Part shown: one piece after another, positions 1 through 10,964 of the stretch
Layout of the letters: each line of letters starts with the position of its first letter
Position numbering within the stretch: position 1 is the first letter of the stretch
Assembly (NCBI RefSeq): GCF_030253575.1
Contig: NC_080567.1
Coordinates: forward strand, 32,314,501 to 32,378,500
Reading direction: 5' to 3'
Source: Rhododendron vialii
Taxonomy: Eukaryota > Streptophyta > Magnoliopsida > Ericales > Ericaceae
DNA length: 64,000 nucleotides
The notes under the pieces: model-generated
Databases searched by the model: none
What the model was told of the DNA's origin: nothing
What the model saw: the letters and a program-made list of their open reading frames with translations, nothing else
Translations under genes and position numbers: made by a program

Positions 1-2
1 AA

Positions 3-854
3 CTTACAAAAACTCCAAATTTCTCGAGAATCCCCAACCTAGAGAAATTGGTTCTCAAAGCTTGTCCAAGTTTGCTTGAGGTCGATGAATCTATCGTAAA
101 ACTACAGAGGATAGAGTCACTAGACCTACAAGATTGCAAAAATCTGAGACAGCTTCCAAAAAATATTGGTATGATAGAATCGCTCGTGGAAATCGATATC
201 TCCGGCTGCTCAAATCTTATGGGGGCAATGGAGGAGCTGGAGAAGATGAAATCATTGCAAGTGCTCAAGGCTAGTGGATTAATGGATATAAATCGTGTCC
301 TTACTGTGGAGTTTGCATCAAAAGCATCTATTTGGCCTTGGGTTCCAAAACCAAGGGTACAAATGTCATTGGCCTCTTTACCAAGCTCTTTGGTCCGTTT
401 AGATCTTTCTAATTGCAATCTCACCGATGATGCATTTCCCAGGGATCTTAAGCTCTCCAAGTTGCGGAATTTATATCTAGATGGAAATCCAATTTCTAGC
501 CTACCAAACTTCATTAAAGATCTTGCAGGTCTCCAAACATTGGATTTATCATCTTGTCGAAATCTCCAGCAGATTCTATGGCCATCGACCAGCACATACA
601 CTCTGATGGTCGATTTTTGCGATGCATTGGAAAAAATAACATTTGAGACGGGATTCTATGTTGGATACATCTCACATGATTGTTGCCGTAAATTAAATCA
701 CATTCAGGGCAATTTCAAGGTCTCACCCGTCAGAGAAGTTGATGTGGAACTGCTCAACAGTATTGGCTTCTTCAACTTGGACTCTATGGCAGATGTTGAG
801 GCTAAACTAAAGAACTTGTATTCGGGAATGTACGGTGACGTGGTTCCCATTCAG

Positions 855-898
<44 letters not shown>

Positions 899-1266
899 GC
901 ATTTATCAGTCATGACCATGGATTTCTTCTTCCTAGATACTGTATCAAGATCACACATTCCACGCATTTTTTCCTGGGAGAGAAGTTCCACAGTGGTTTA
1001 GCAAGAATGGTGGATCCAGCATATCATTTACTACGACCTTATCTCCTCATTTCGGTTTTCGAGGCTTGAATCTTTGTGCGGTGTATACATTTCCAGATGA
1101 TTTATGGGACGATGAAAGAAATTTCCCAAGTTACTTTTCCTTTGAAATCAGTAGCAAGAGCCTTTGCAAGAAGACCGTCTTTGTTATATGGCTCTATGGC
1201 ATTCCGGAAAAAGGTGGAGATATGGTATGGTTAAGCCATTGCTTCAAAGCAAATCTGTTTACATAG
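3..1266 (+). CDS. TIR-NBS-LRR disease resistance protein, 3' end (LRR + C-JID), partial and truncated
   Basis: The 5' part lies outside the window. Exon 3..854 reads open from the left edge and gives LRRs of the plant TNL type (short motifs such as LESLDLQDC, LVEIDISGC, LVRLDLSNC, LQTLDLSSC). It ends on CAG before a GT donor at 855. The intron holds a CT microsatellite. The second exon starts at 937 after TAG, same phase, and opens a C-JID post-LRR domain with the hallmark FPGREVPQWF. TNLs are intracellular immune receptors; the LRR and C-JID recognise effectors and TIR makes the NADase signal. The frame meets TAG at 1264-1266 although C-JID homology continues in the same frame to 1449, so the protein is cut about 60 residues early. 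It may be a weakened allele, a pseudogene or a sequencing error. Family assignment is firm; function is not. Confidence 0.85.
857..896 (+). repeat. (CT)n microsatellite at the TNL 5' splice site
   Basis: About 39 bases of uninterrupted CT begin two bases into the intron donor at 855. Confidence 0.95.
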
Positions 1267-1449
1267 GGCGATGAAGTGGAAGTTTCTTTCAGCAATAATA
1301 AAAGTAGCGAACATTTTAAGGAGTGTGGAGTCCACCTTTTGTACTTTGAAGAACAGGGAGAAGTGTTCCAACACGTTAACACTCTACAACGCTCATGGGA
1401 TCCAAATTTGTCTCTATATGAGCCTGAGGCAGGTGCGAACCTTTTCTAG
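1267..1449 (+). pseudogene. Stranded C-terminal part of the TNL C-JID domain after an in-frame TAG
   Basis: Directly after the TAG at 1264-1266 the same frame continues with GDEVEVSF and then KECGVHLLYFEE, both recognisable blocks of the C-JID domain. In related proteins these follow the preceding segment without a break. The frame ends at a natural-looking TAG at 1447-1449. There is no frameshift and no splice signal that plainly skips the stop, so one base substitution explains the disruption. I read this as the lost tail of the neighbouring resistance gene. Confidence 0.75.
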
Positions 1450-1488
1450 CTATTGAGAGTCCAAGCTTATATATGGATTTCGATCTTG

Positions 1489-1583
1489 GCACTCTAAAAA
1501 TTGATGGAGGGGCTCCAAAACTGCACTGAGTTGATACACAAAACGACGTCGTTTTGGAGCCCCTCCATCAATTTTTGGAGTGC
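1489..1583. repeat. Short hairpin, 33-bp arms
   Basis: Positions 1489-1521 and 1551-1583 are inverted copies matching at 32 of 33 bases, separated by 29 bases. The inner edge contains the palindrome acgacgtcgt. It could be a small foldback element or a source of hairpin RNA; no target duplication was recognised. Confidence 0.8.
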
Positions 1584-1625
1584 TAAAATCAATTTCCCAT
1601 ACATATATAGTATATATATACATAT

Positions 1626-1894
1626 AGTCAGGATCAAGTCCAAACCTCTTCCCTTCCACAGGAAAGGGCTTGATTTGAGTAGTTTTTTATTGAACCGTTC
1701 AATAAAATACAAACAAAAACTGGTCGGATGAAGCCCTTCCTTGTGTTTTTTTTTTTTTTTTTTTGCCAATTTCTTGCGAGTACCCTTAAAATCACGTTCT
1801 GATCACATTAAGCGGCTTGAATCATCGAAATTCAATCGGGAAATGGGAGGTGCGGACGGTGTGGACGGGAAGAGGTTTGGACTTGATCCTGACT
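1626..1894. repeat. Inverted repeat with perfect 28-bp arms
   Basis: Positions 1626-1653 are the exact reverse complement of 1867-1894. The arms enclose about 210 bases with a poly-T run near 1747-1764. The right arm is followed by CA and GATA microsatellites (1897-1928). It may be the terminal repeats of a small MITE, but no target duplication was found. Confidence 0.7.
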
Positions 1895-3160
1895 GTACAC
1901 ACACACACAGATAGATAGATAGATAGATAACTATACGTCTAGCTAACTGATGGTCTGGCTTGATATGACTTCAAATATGAGGACTTGAAGAAACTATTGC
2001 ATAGGTTTCTTATTTTAGGAAGATGATATAGGAAATTGAGACCTATGAGATGCCTATACCATTGGAAAATCTCCTTATTATTTGTTTCTAGTCTTGAACC
2101 AACACTGGAGAATATGTAAACAGTTTAACATGAATGTTCTTCATTAATTGCTTATGAAGATGTGTGCAAATAGGACCGAAAACCAAACACACACACGAAC
2201 GAATCAACACCGAGAGAAAAACATCCCAAACGGAGCTCAACTCAACTCCCACTCTCTAGTTCTCCTCTCACAGGACTCTATCGCAGACCAACGCCCATAC
2301 GCACTGCAATTACGTATATAAATAGGCACAAAGGGGAGCCACGTATCCAAGGGAAACAATATTTCTCTGGGCTGCAATTGCAGCTGATGTCTAAGGCTTC
2401 TAGAAGACCACCCTTTTGTTCCATTAGTTATGAACCAAATCCTCACAGAAGATGTGTTGTGTACATTTACCACTGGTTACTAATTATGTGTATATGCAGA
2501 AGCACCAGGGTATGCAGAAGCACCAGAGATGTACGAAGCAGGGGTGTATACAGCCATATACGATGGAGTGCAACTGGCAACTTGCTCCAATGAAGCATCG
2601 AGCTCCTACAAATTTTGTACAAGCTGATCACTTGTTAAACCACTGAATTCGGATGCATGAAATGAGAGAAGTTCGGGTACAGCAAACGTGTATCTTTTGT
2701 GGAACGCCTACCTTCACAAACAGCCTAGCTATTGAACAATCTCTAAGCACATGGGTGAATTCTTTTGAGGAGTTACAAGCTGCATGTATTAGAATAAATA
2801 AATATCTTGTAATCAATAAATATGTCTTTGGATAAGCTGTCGGTGCATGGAAGAGATATTTTGGGTGGGTCAATTGCTTGGATAAATGCATCTTGGTTAA
2901 CTGTGATAATTAGCATTAGGATGAGTTGGCATAAGCCTGATGCAGATAGAGCATCTGGCTCCCAAGCTTGTCATACGTATTGGGTTTTGTTATTCACCAA
3001 AATCCAGTAAAATGTTATAATTTGCAGCCAACAAGCTGAGCACAGGTCATCACCGCCTATATGTAGATCGAACAGACATATTACTGGTGCAAGACCTTCC
3101 GCTGCAATCTAGGGAAGTTGCTTCCAAAAGCTTATCGAAATTCAAAGCCTTGCTTGATTT
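1895..3160. other. Intergenic stretch, no gene recognised
   Basis: Only short open frames with no family resemblance and no splice context. It holds a (CA)n/(GATA)n microsatellite near 1897-1928 and a short duplication around 2497-2526, where a tatgcagaagcaccag unit occurs twice. Confidence 0.6.
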
Positions 3161-3648
3161 GAAAGTCGTGGCTGAAATTAATACAACCCGAAGAAACAGA
3201 AAATTTAGACTGTTGAACCATTGGTAGCCCTAGAAAAGCCAGCAAAATTGCTATGCTCTGAGCTCATATGATCTGTTTAACAGTAGCAGCTGAAGAACTT
3301 CCATTACAAAACCGAATATGGTGGAATATGAATCACGATGAATTGAGGAACAAAAATGGTTCAGTTGACAAATGATATCTGATATCCTCTCTCTAAATAC
3401 AAGTACAATGAGTCGAGCACTATTCGAGCATTCACAACTACCGAGGCATTTTTCACAATTCTACGCGATCTCAAAATGAATTCGCCCCGTCAAGGTACAA
3501 AGTCTCCAAAAAAACTACACTCGATCAGAAGAAATGAACCTACACAAGAAGAGAAAATTCGTGACCGTGGTGAAAAACTCAATTTTGTAGTCTTCAAGTT
3601 CAAGCTCGGAAGTGTGATGGCCTACGGGTAAAACCCTTTGTCGCTGTC

Positions 3649-6600
3649 TCAAGCTCTTTCTTCAACTATTAACAAAGCTTCTAGTTCCTCTCTACGCCTC
3701 TCTAACTCCTGCAAAGTTGACAAGGCAAGGATTCAATGATGCAAATTAATAAGAAAATCAATATATATCAATTGTGGACGACCACTACACTGGTATATAA
3801 AACCACAATCGACACCAATTTAAAAGATTATAATGCCTTAAGTTCGAGGAGTCCAAAGACAATACAAGCTAGGTACTCCCAATGTTAAAGAGAGTTTACT
3901 GAACTGAATGTCATGGAACCAAGTCAGAAATTGAGCTTAGTTTTATCTTTAAACAACAATGGTGACCACTTCAGCACCACAATTGTATGATGGCTGCCTA
4001 CTACCAGGCTTTGTTAGAGAAATCGAATGCACAAAATATCATCATAGTCAGATGATAATAGACCATCTGGTTTCGGAGGGTTACAGCAAATCAAATTTGA
4101 GAAAAAAGATGAATTGGGAAAATGGGATCATAACAATTATATTGTCCTACTTATTGAGTACAAAATATCGGGTAAACCATCAAGAGAGAAAATCAAGGGA
4201 ACCAACAGAAACTCCTAAAGCAGATGTTGTTGCTTAAGCTAATAAATCATGCCATCAATTATAGGAAACAAAAGAAGCAAGAAACTTGCACACGAACTGC
4301 ATAGAGTTAACTGTAGTTAGCTACTTTATCTTCTGATCACTACAGTTATAGTACCGACCAAGGAACGAAAATTAGCATTAATCTAGGACACATACTACGG
4401 ATGCTAAAATTAGGGCACATTACAAGCATTAAGCTAGGACAGAGACTACGGACGCTAAAATAAGGGCACATTACAGCTTACTTGCAAATCCTTAACAGCT
4501 TGATCCCTTGAAACTTCTTTCTTCTGGCGAGCACGTTTGAGAAGGCCAATGCATAAAATTCCCTGTAATTGAAGTAGAAATACGGAGACACAACAACTCA
4601 TAATTCGTATAGGAAACAGACTACGTACAAAACCAAAAGATAATGTACTTATTCATCCTGAATGACAACAGATTCCTCAGTAATTCTCTATCATTCATGA
4701 GACAAGCAAAATGAGACATCCAATACCAAGAGACTACACTCAAATTCTATAGGGCAGGGTACCTTCTTCTAGAGTATGACTGGCAAGGTTATAAATACTA
4801 CTCAAATCAAGCAAGAGAACCAACCAAACTTTAGGGTGGGAAACGATAAAGAACCTCAGCATATTACCTACCGAAATAATGTAAACAACACCACAAGCAA
4901 GAAGCATGTAGCTTGCTATGTTTTGGAGAAGAACGAGCACCGTCTGATCATTAGCGTCCTCAGGGTAAGCTTTTGTCATCACTGCAACGCTGAAAGTAGC
5001 AATAGGACTTGTGATTCACAATCTAAAGAGTACTGCTGGGAAGTATTGCATGGATGAACTACACAACATAAATCAGATCCGAATTTGGATTTGATCATTT
5101 CTGAAATAGCGGAGAGAGGACTGATGTGATAGGAACACGGAAATTCTATATTAAAAAATAGGGACATACAAAATCTGCAGCATACCCCTCCCCACCCAAT
5201 ACTCCAACACCTGCACATGATAGATCGAGTATACAGTCAGCTAATGTCCCATGTGAGCTGTTAACAGTAGCCATGACAAGGGCAGCATTTCTGGTAGACA
5301 TTTTGCTAGCATCAAACTCCAAACAGTGAATCAGGAGTTGTCATACGGTCAATTACTATAACATGAGCTACGAGGAAATATATAACATGCAAATAACTTT
5401 GCCATAATTTATGCAGCATGCCTTCGGAGATGACTATCAATGGTGCAGGTAAATGTACATAGCAATGTGGAACCTTTTGGGTATGATTGTCACTCTTCCA
5501 CTTATATCTAATACACAAGAAGAGCTCCTCTCCTTGCTGAGGGCATGGTTCCAAACAAGTCTAATAGAGTAGCATTTAAAGCAGACAAAGGGGAATAGAT
5601 GATATTTGTAAGCCTACATAATACACATATTGGATGGAACTAAGGGGTCCTATATTTTGGACATAGTCAGCTCTAGAAGGAGTGGTAGCGACAGTATTAC
5701 ATCAGGACTTAGTAGTGGTGCACAGTTGGCCTTCCCTCACAAAGCTATACCTTAGCAGGAAAATAGCAGGGAAAAAATCTAGCTTAATAGGGATACTGTC
5801 AAATTCACCAAGCTAAGATTTCAAAAAAGAATATCAGAGCAGAATGACACACAGGCGATACTTGAGTATACATTCCGCAACAATTTCAATCCGTAAGTAA
5901 TAATCTCTCTAGTGGAGCACAATCCCACGAGTATTTCAGCACCTGACTTTCAACAACAGATATCTGGAAGTCAAATTCGTGCAGCAGCTAGCAAAGGCAC
6001 ACTAAGACTGCAAAACAAGTTATCTAGCTCAACAAGATTCCTGTCAAATTCGAAGATATAAGACGCCATGAAGAAGTTTCAAGCATGGATGAGATCCAAT
6101 TTGATGACTAATTGCTTACATTAAACGAAATCAGCAGACATTTAGCAAAAACCCAAACATTAGCAAGTTTAATGTTAAACTCTCAGTATTACAATTCAAT
6201 AACCCACAGTTTCATAAAAGCCCCCAACAAATATTCCTGACCTTAATGGTCAATGTCAATGATAATTGATGACCGGTCTTGTGGAAACAAAATGATCCTA
6301 GACAAGCTCCATAGTCCATACCTTTCTTTTTTTCCTTCACAGCTGACTGAAGTTAAGAGCAAATCTAAATCAGAGGCATGGGCAACACCGTCCATTTCCC
6401 ACCTACTTCTCTATACAATATCAGCCAAAAGTCTTTGTTTCTAAGCCAACATTAAGTTCTCATTCGGGTGGGTTGGTGTCTATTTGTCCCATTCATCTTC
6501 TCATGCGTAATGGAACCAAGACACAACTAGATTGCCTATCTCAAGCTTTTATTTGTATGGGTCTTCCAGTTTACATATTTCCCAGTACATAGTTTTTCAG

Positions 6601-7854
6601 ATTTGAGAACCAATTCTTTGAATTGATGTCTTATACAAGTTTCAGTTTAAAATTTCCTCCTGGTGTATTTCCAACTTGACATGTAGGATACATAAAACAT
6701 ACTACAACCAAAGCTTCATGTGTCTGACATAGGTATTTCACAAAATGAGAGAAGTTAGTTCATCCAACATCTATGGGCTTTCTCCGGCTAATTAAAGGCA
6801 ATAAAAAGAACACTATAAGTGGCTAAAGGGCACTCTAAAAACTTTCCAAACAGATCTCTTATCTACAAAGAAAATTCACAAACTAAAGTGTAGATGAGTA
6901 ATGTATTTCAGTGGTGTCGGTCTAATCGCAATAACAAGAACACTAACAATCTACCAAGAGGGAGTTTAAAATTTTGTACATTATTCGCAAACTTTATAAT
7001 GTGTCTGTCTGTGGACCTTTCAGTTAAGACAAAATCACCCATTCTCTTGTATTTTTTATTTAAATGCCAACACTATGTCGGTATCCCAGTACTCCCTCTG
7101 TTCCTAACCAATAGTCTGCAACAAAAAGTCATGCAATTTTAGGATCGAAAAAATAAAGTATTTCCATGCATAATTTTTTCGGAATTTTTTGCACAAAACT
7201 AAGATTTCAATTAGTACTGTAGTTCTTTAAATTGGTGCGAAAATTTTCAAAAAGTACAAACAAAAGTACATTGTTTTTTGCCTGGAAATTGCACGACTTT
7301 TCACGGTGAACAACAACAATTAAGAACGGATACAGTACTAATTCCAGTACTAAAAATGAAAGGAAAAAAATACTGGAATAACAACATTTCACCAACAAGA
7401 ATCAAAGAATTTATCCAACATAAGTATAAAATTTCCCTCAGAATTGAAGTAGAGAATAAAAAACGAACCTTGAAGAACTTGATGACGAATCCCCATTCAG
7501 TCTCAGCAACAACAACAAACAACGCAATCACAACCGCATAGCACCGAAATATCCCGTCAAATATCTACCACAAAATCAATTACTATCGCAAATTCATCCA
7601 CAGAGAAACACACAAAAGTCTACACACAGAGAGCGAGAGATTACATCGGATCCGTCTTTGAACGAAACGACGGCAGCGTAGACATTAACGGCAATGCAAA
7701 GGAAGGCGGCCACCGACGTTACGAAGCTGAAGCATCGGCAGACGATCAGGAAAGCATCCGGCCTCGCCCTGACTCTGATGCCGTTATTAGTCCCACTGGT
7801 ACCTCCTCGCTGCGAGTTCTCTCCCTCCCCCTCCCCCTCCACGCTTCTCGCCAT
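3649..7854 (-). CDS. COPI-associated / TVP15-like Golgi membrane protein, copy 1
   Basis: Six exons on the minus strand: 7645..7854, 7469..7564, 5170..5210, 4872..4989, 4482..4562 and 3649..3708. All have GT-AG borders and compatible phases, giving 201 residues. The protein matches the COPI_assoc family (yeast Tvp15-like): a hydrophobic first helix after the N terminus, FDGIFRCYAVVIALFVVVAETEW as the second helical region, VLEYWVGRGML, a C-terminal helix near NIASYMLLACGVVYIIS, and a charged cytosolic tail ending EERA. Family members are small four-helix Golgi/late-ER membrane proteins linked to vesicle traffic; the exact role in plants is unclear. The start is the ATG at 7852-7854. Copy 1 carries about 27 extra N-terminal residues (Gly/Glu-rich) that copy 2 lacks. 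A Stowaway-like element lies in intron 2. Family is confident; the gene symbol is left open. Confidence 0.85.
7089..7338. mobile_element. Degenerate Stowaway-like MITE in intron 2 of TVP15-like copy 1
   Basis: The left end at about 7089 reads TA then ctccctctgttcc, the usual start of Stowaway MITEs. The proposed right end near 7325-7338 is a much weaker inverse. Sequence between is AT-rich and partly self-complementary. Boundaries are uncertain. Confidence 0.4.
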
Positions 7855-8100
7855 TTTCTCGCACTATCTCGCCAACCGAAATCCTAGCTCCAAATTTTCT
7901 CTCTCCAGTATAACTGTTTCTTCTGTGCTCTGTGCGGAAGTTTTCGAGTGCGGAATTGGTTCTGTTACTGTGGGATTTAGAGTCTGAGATTCTTCACCTA
8001 CTGGTCAAGCATTCCTTCCAGTGGGGATGTGGACATGTGGCGGCTGATGAGGGGGGGAAGTTAACTGACAGGTGGGCGTGAAGGGAACGATTGTTTTTTT
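7855..8100 (-). promoter_or_regulatory. 5' flank / probable promoter of TVP15-like copy 1
   Basis: This flank is visibly related to the flank of copy 2 (16510-16727), so the duplication carried at least part of the promoter. No TATA box could be assigned with confidence. Confidence 0.5.
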
Positions 8101-8233
8101 GTTTTTAAAAAAGCAGGTATAGCCACGTTCCACTAGCGGGATCCACTGCCGGTAAACTATGCGGGCGAAGAAATTCCGTTGGAAGACGTAGCGATTCTGA
8201 CGTGCAAATCGCTCGTCTACCTGGCTATTGGAA

Positions 8234-9656
8234 GCAAATCTTTTGCGCGCCCCCCTGACACACCCCCCCTCCCCCGACCTCACCCCCCCGGACCAAACTA
8301 CCCCCGGCCTCAACTCACGCCATTTTCTTATTTTTTATTTATTTACTTAGTAACTTTTATATCTTTTTCTATTTTTTTTATTTAATATTATTTAAGTGTT
8401 TCAATTTTCAATCCGGTTGAATCGATACAAAGATCTTATTTTTTTTATTATTTTGTCTTCAATGATCATAATAAATTTTTGGCTCGAAGGCCTTTCAACA
8501 AGTACCCTAAGATTTATTATTTAGTTTCAGGTCTCTCTTAGGGTGCTTATTGAAAGGCTTTAGAGCCAAAAATTCATTACGACCATTTAGGATGAAATGA
8601 TAAGAAAAATAAGATCTTCGCACCGGTTCAAACGAATTAAAAATCAGAACACTTATTTTTTTACTCTTTATATATATTTTTAAATTATTTAATATTATAC
8701 CATGGCAATAATTCAACCCACGGAATTTTCTTATTTCTTATTTATTTACTTCATAACTTTTATATCTTTATTTATTTTTATTTATTTAATATTATTTAAG
8801 TGTTCCAATTTTCAATTCGGTTGAATCGATGCAAAGATCTTGTTTATTTTATCATTTTGTCTTCAATAATCATAATGAATTTTTGGCTCGAAGGCCTTTC
8901 AACAAGTACCCTAAGACTTATTATTTAGTTTCAGGTCTCTCTTAGGGTGCTTATTGAAAGGCCTTAGAGCCAAAAATTCATTACGACCATTTCAGGATGA
9001 AATGATAAGAAAAATAAGATCTTCGTACCGGTTCAAACGAATTAAAAATCAGAACACTTATTTCTTTACTCTTTATATGTATTTTTAAATTATTTAATAT
9101 TATATGCGTGAATAAATTTTTTTATGTTATTGAAATTTTACTCTCTTTTTTTTACTCTTATTAAAATTTTATAATTCTTTTATGTTATTGAATTCATTAA
9201 TTTTGTTTTTATTTATTTCTTTTATCTATTTTATTTCTTACCACTTGTTTAAATTTCTTTTTATCTTTTTATCTTCAACTATAACCACTCATTTAAATTT
9301 TTTTTTTATCTTCAATTACAACCACACATTCAGTAAAACAAAAAACTACTAAAAGTAAAACAAAAAAATAGTAAAAGTTAAAAGTTAAAAAAAAAACAAA
9401 AATAGTAATTAAATCTTTTAAAAGAAAAAAAAACTAGTAAAAGTTAAAAAAAACTAAAACGGTAATTAAAGTATTTTAAAAGTATAAAAAAATTAGTAAA
9501 AGTAAAAAAAACAGTAATTATTTACTTTATAAAAAAAAAACTAATCAAAGTAAAAAGAAAAAAAAATCGAAAAAGGAGGGGAGGAGGGGCAAAGGGGGGA
9601 AAGGTGGTGGGGCCGGGGGAAGGGGGTGTGTCAGGGGGGTGCGAGAAGAGGCTCTC
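8234..9656. mobile_element. Non-autonomous Mutator-like element (MULE) with 9-bp target duplication
   Basis: CTATTGGAA stands directly before (8225-8233) and after (9657-9665) this 1,423-bp segment. The ends are inverted copies: left cgcgcccccctgacacaccc around 8246-8265, right its complement near 9624-9644, extending over about 45 imperfect bases rich in C on the left and G on the right. A 9-bp target duplication and long terminal inverted repeats are typical of Mutator-like elements. No transposase is encoded. The interior is AT-rich and contains two direct copies of a hairpin-bearing unit. Confidence 0.75.
8322..9110. repeat. Two tandem direct copies of a hairpin-bearing ~380-bp unit inside the MULE
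   Basis: The segment at about 8322-8700 is repeated with few changes at about 8728-9110. Each copy holds the inverted pair ggctcgaaggcctttcaaca and tgaaaggcyttagagcc around a short loop, so each can fold alone or pair with its own other arm. The duplication is direct, not inverted. Confidence 0.75.
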
Positions 9657-9665
9657 CTATTGGAA

Positions 9666-10480
9666 TGGTCTAGTAGACTAGTAGTAGGTTTCCTCAGAAG
9701 TTTCCCTCAGATAGTTGGAGCCCGTGTGCAAATTTTATTAGCCGAAGATTTGGTATGTTTAAGAGCAAGTACACCAGTTATTAGGTAAAAAAATTAGTGA
9801 ACAGTAAATATTTTTAATTTTACCTACTCATTTTTCTTTCAACACTACACCAACACTATTTATTTAACCTATTTTTTAATAAAATATTATTATTGTACAT
9901 GGATGACTATGTACTATGTTCACAGTGTGTGACTGTGTACTGTTGGAGAGAGGGAGAAAAAGGAATAAAAAAATGGTTACCGAATGAATAGTGAATCGGT
10001 AAAAATGACTAACAACTGTTCCTGGATGTATTTTACACCTCCTTTTGCCTCATCTGCTGTGAGATGGTTTTGTCCCTTTCCATAGGTAAACTAGCTCAAT
10101 TTTGTTGTTTGGCTAAGCTGATAAAGTTGCTCTAACCCATTATTTGGTAGCATACCTATTTACTTGTACTAGTTTTTACTGAGGGCAATGAAGAGCAAGT
10201 TTTCTGGTGATGGCCAAATTAAGGAGCTTTGCATTTGTTAATTTTAAGTCTAGCTTTTGTCGATTACTAATTCGTCTTATTGAAAAGAATTGAAAAAGTA
10301 AAAATTATGACTTTTACTCAAATATTTTTGAAAATATCTAAGAAAAAGTCTCAAAAGCAAATCTATCGGCGTGGGCGAACTAGGCTTAACCAGGCAAATC
10401 TATGATGATTAAAAAAAAAGAAAAAAGCAAATCTATTGGCCTGGGTGAACTACGCCTTTTCACCTTACTTTATTTGAAAT
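9666..10480. other. Spacer between MULE and second duplication unit
   Basis: No gene. It includes a possible degenerate MITE at about 9765-10030 (tracts such as gcaagtacaccagttattagg) and a stretch at 10260-10420 resembling other dispersed palindromic repeats in this window. Confidence 0.5.
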
Positions 10481-10964
10481 TCGTGGCTCAAATGCACCCC
10501 AAAGAAGCAGAAAATTGAAGATTGTCGGACAATTGATTCCCCTAAAACAAGCCAGCAAAATTCCTATGCTCAAAGCTCATATCCATTTAAAAGTAGCAGA
10601 TCAAGAAAATCCATACAAAAAGAAAAAACGAATATTGTGGAAACATGAATCACGATGAATAGCGGAATAAAAATGGTTCATTGGATCACAGTTGATACCT
10701 GGTGAATGTCAAAGACATTCATCCTCACTCTAAATATAAGTACAACAAGTCGAACACTATTCAAGCATTCACAACTATCGAGGCATTTTTTCACAAATCT
10801 ATACGATCTCGAAATGAATACGCTCAATTAAGGCATGAAGTCACAAGAAAACAACACTCAATGAGAAGAAACATTGAGCTTATATGAAAAAGAAAATTCA
10901 TGACTGTGGTGAAAAATCCCAAATTTGTAGTCTTGGCCTGTGGGTAAAACCCTTCATCATTGTC

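Larger units (their letters stand above)
3160..8100. repeat. Segmental tandem duplication, unit 1
   Basis: This unit contains TVP15-like copy 1 with about 490 bases of 3' flank and about 240 bases of 5' flank. The same order of sequences recurs at about 10480-16730. Matching flanks include the 3' block around 3240-3470 against 10550-10800, and the 5' block with ctggtcaagca and gttaactgacaggtgg near 8002-8070 against 16640-16710. Boundaries are approximate. Confidence 0.8.

Noticed and set aside
2237..3010. Several short frames downstream of the TNL gene on both strands
   Set aside because: No recognisable motif, no paired exons with compatible splice sites, and no homology I could identify.
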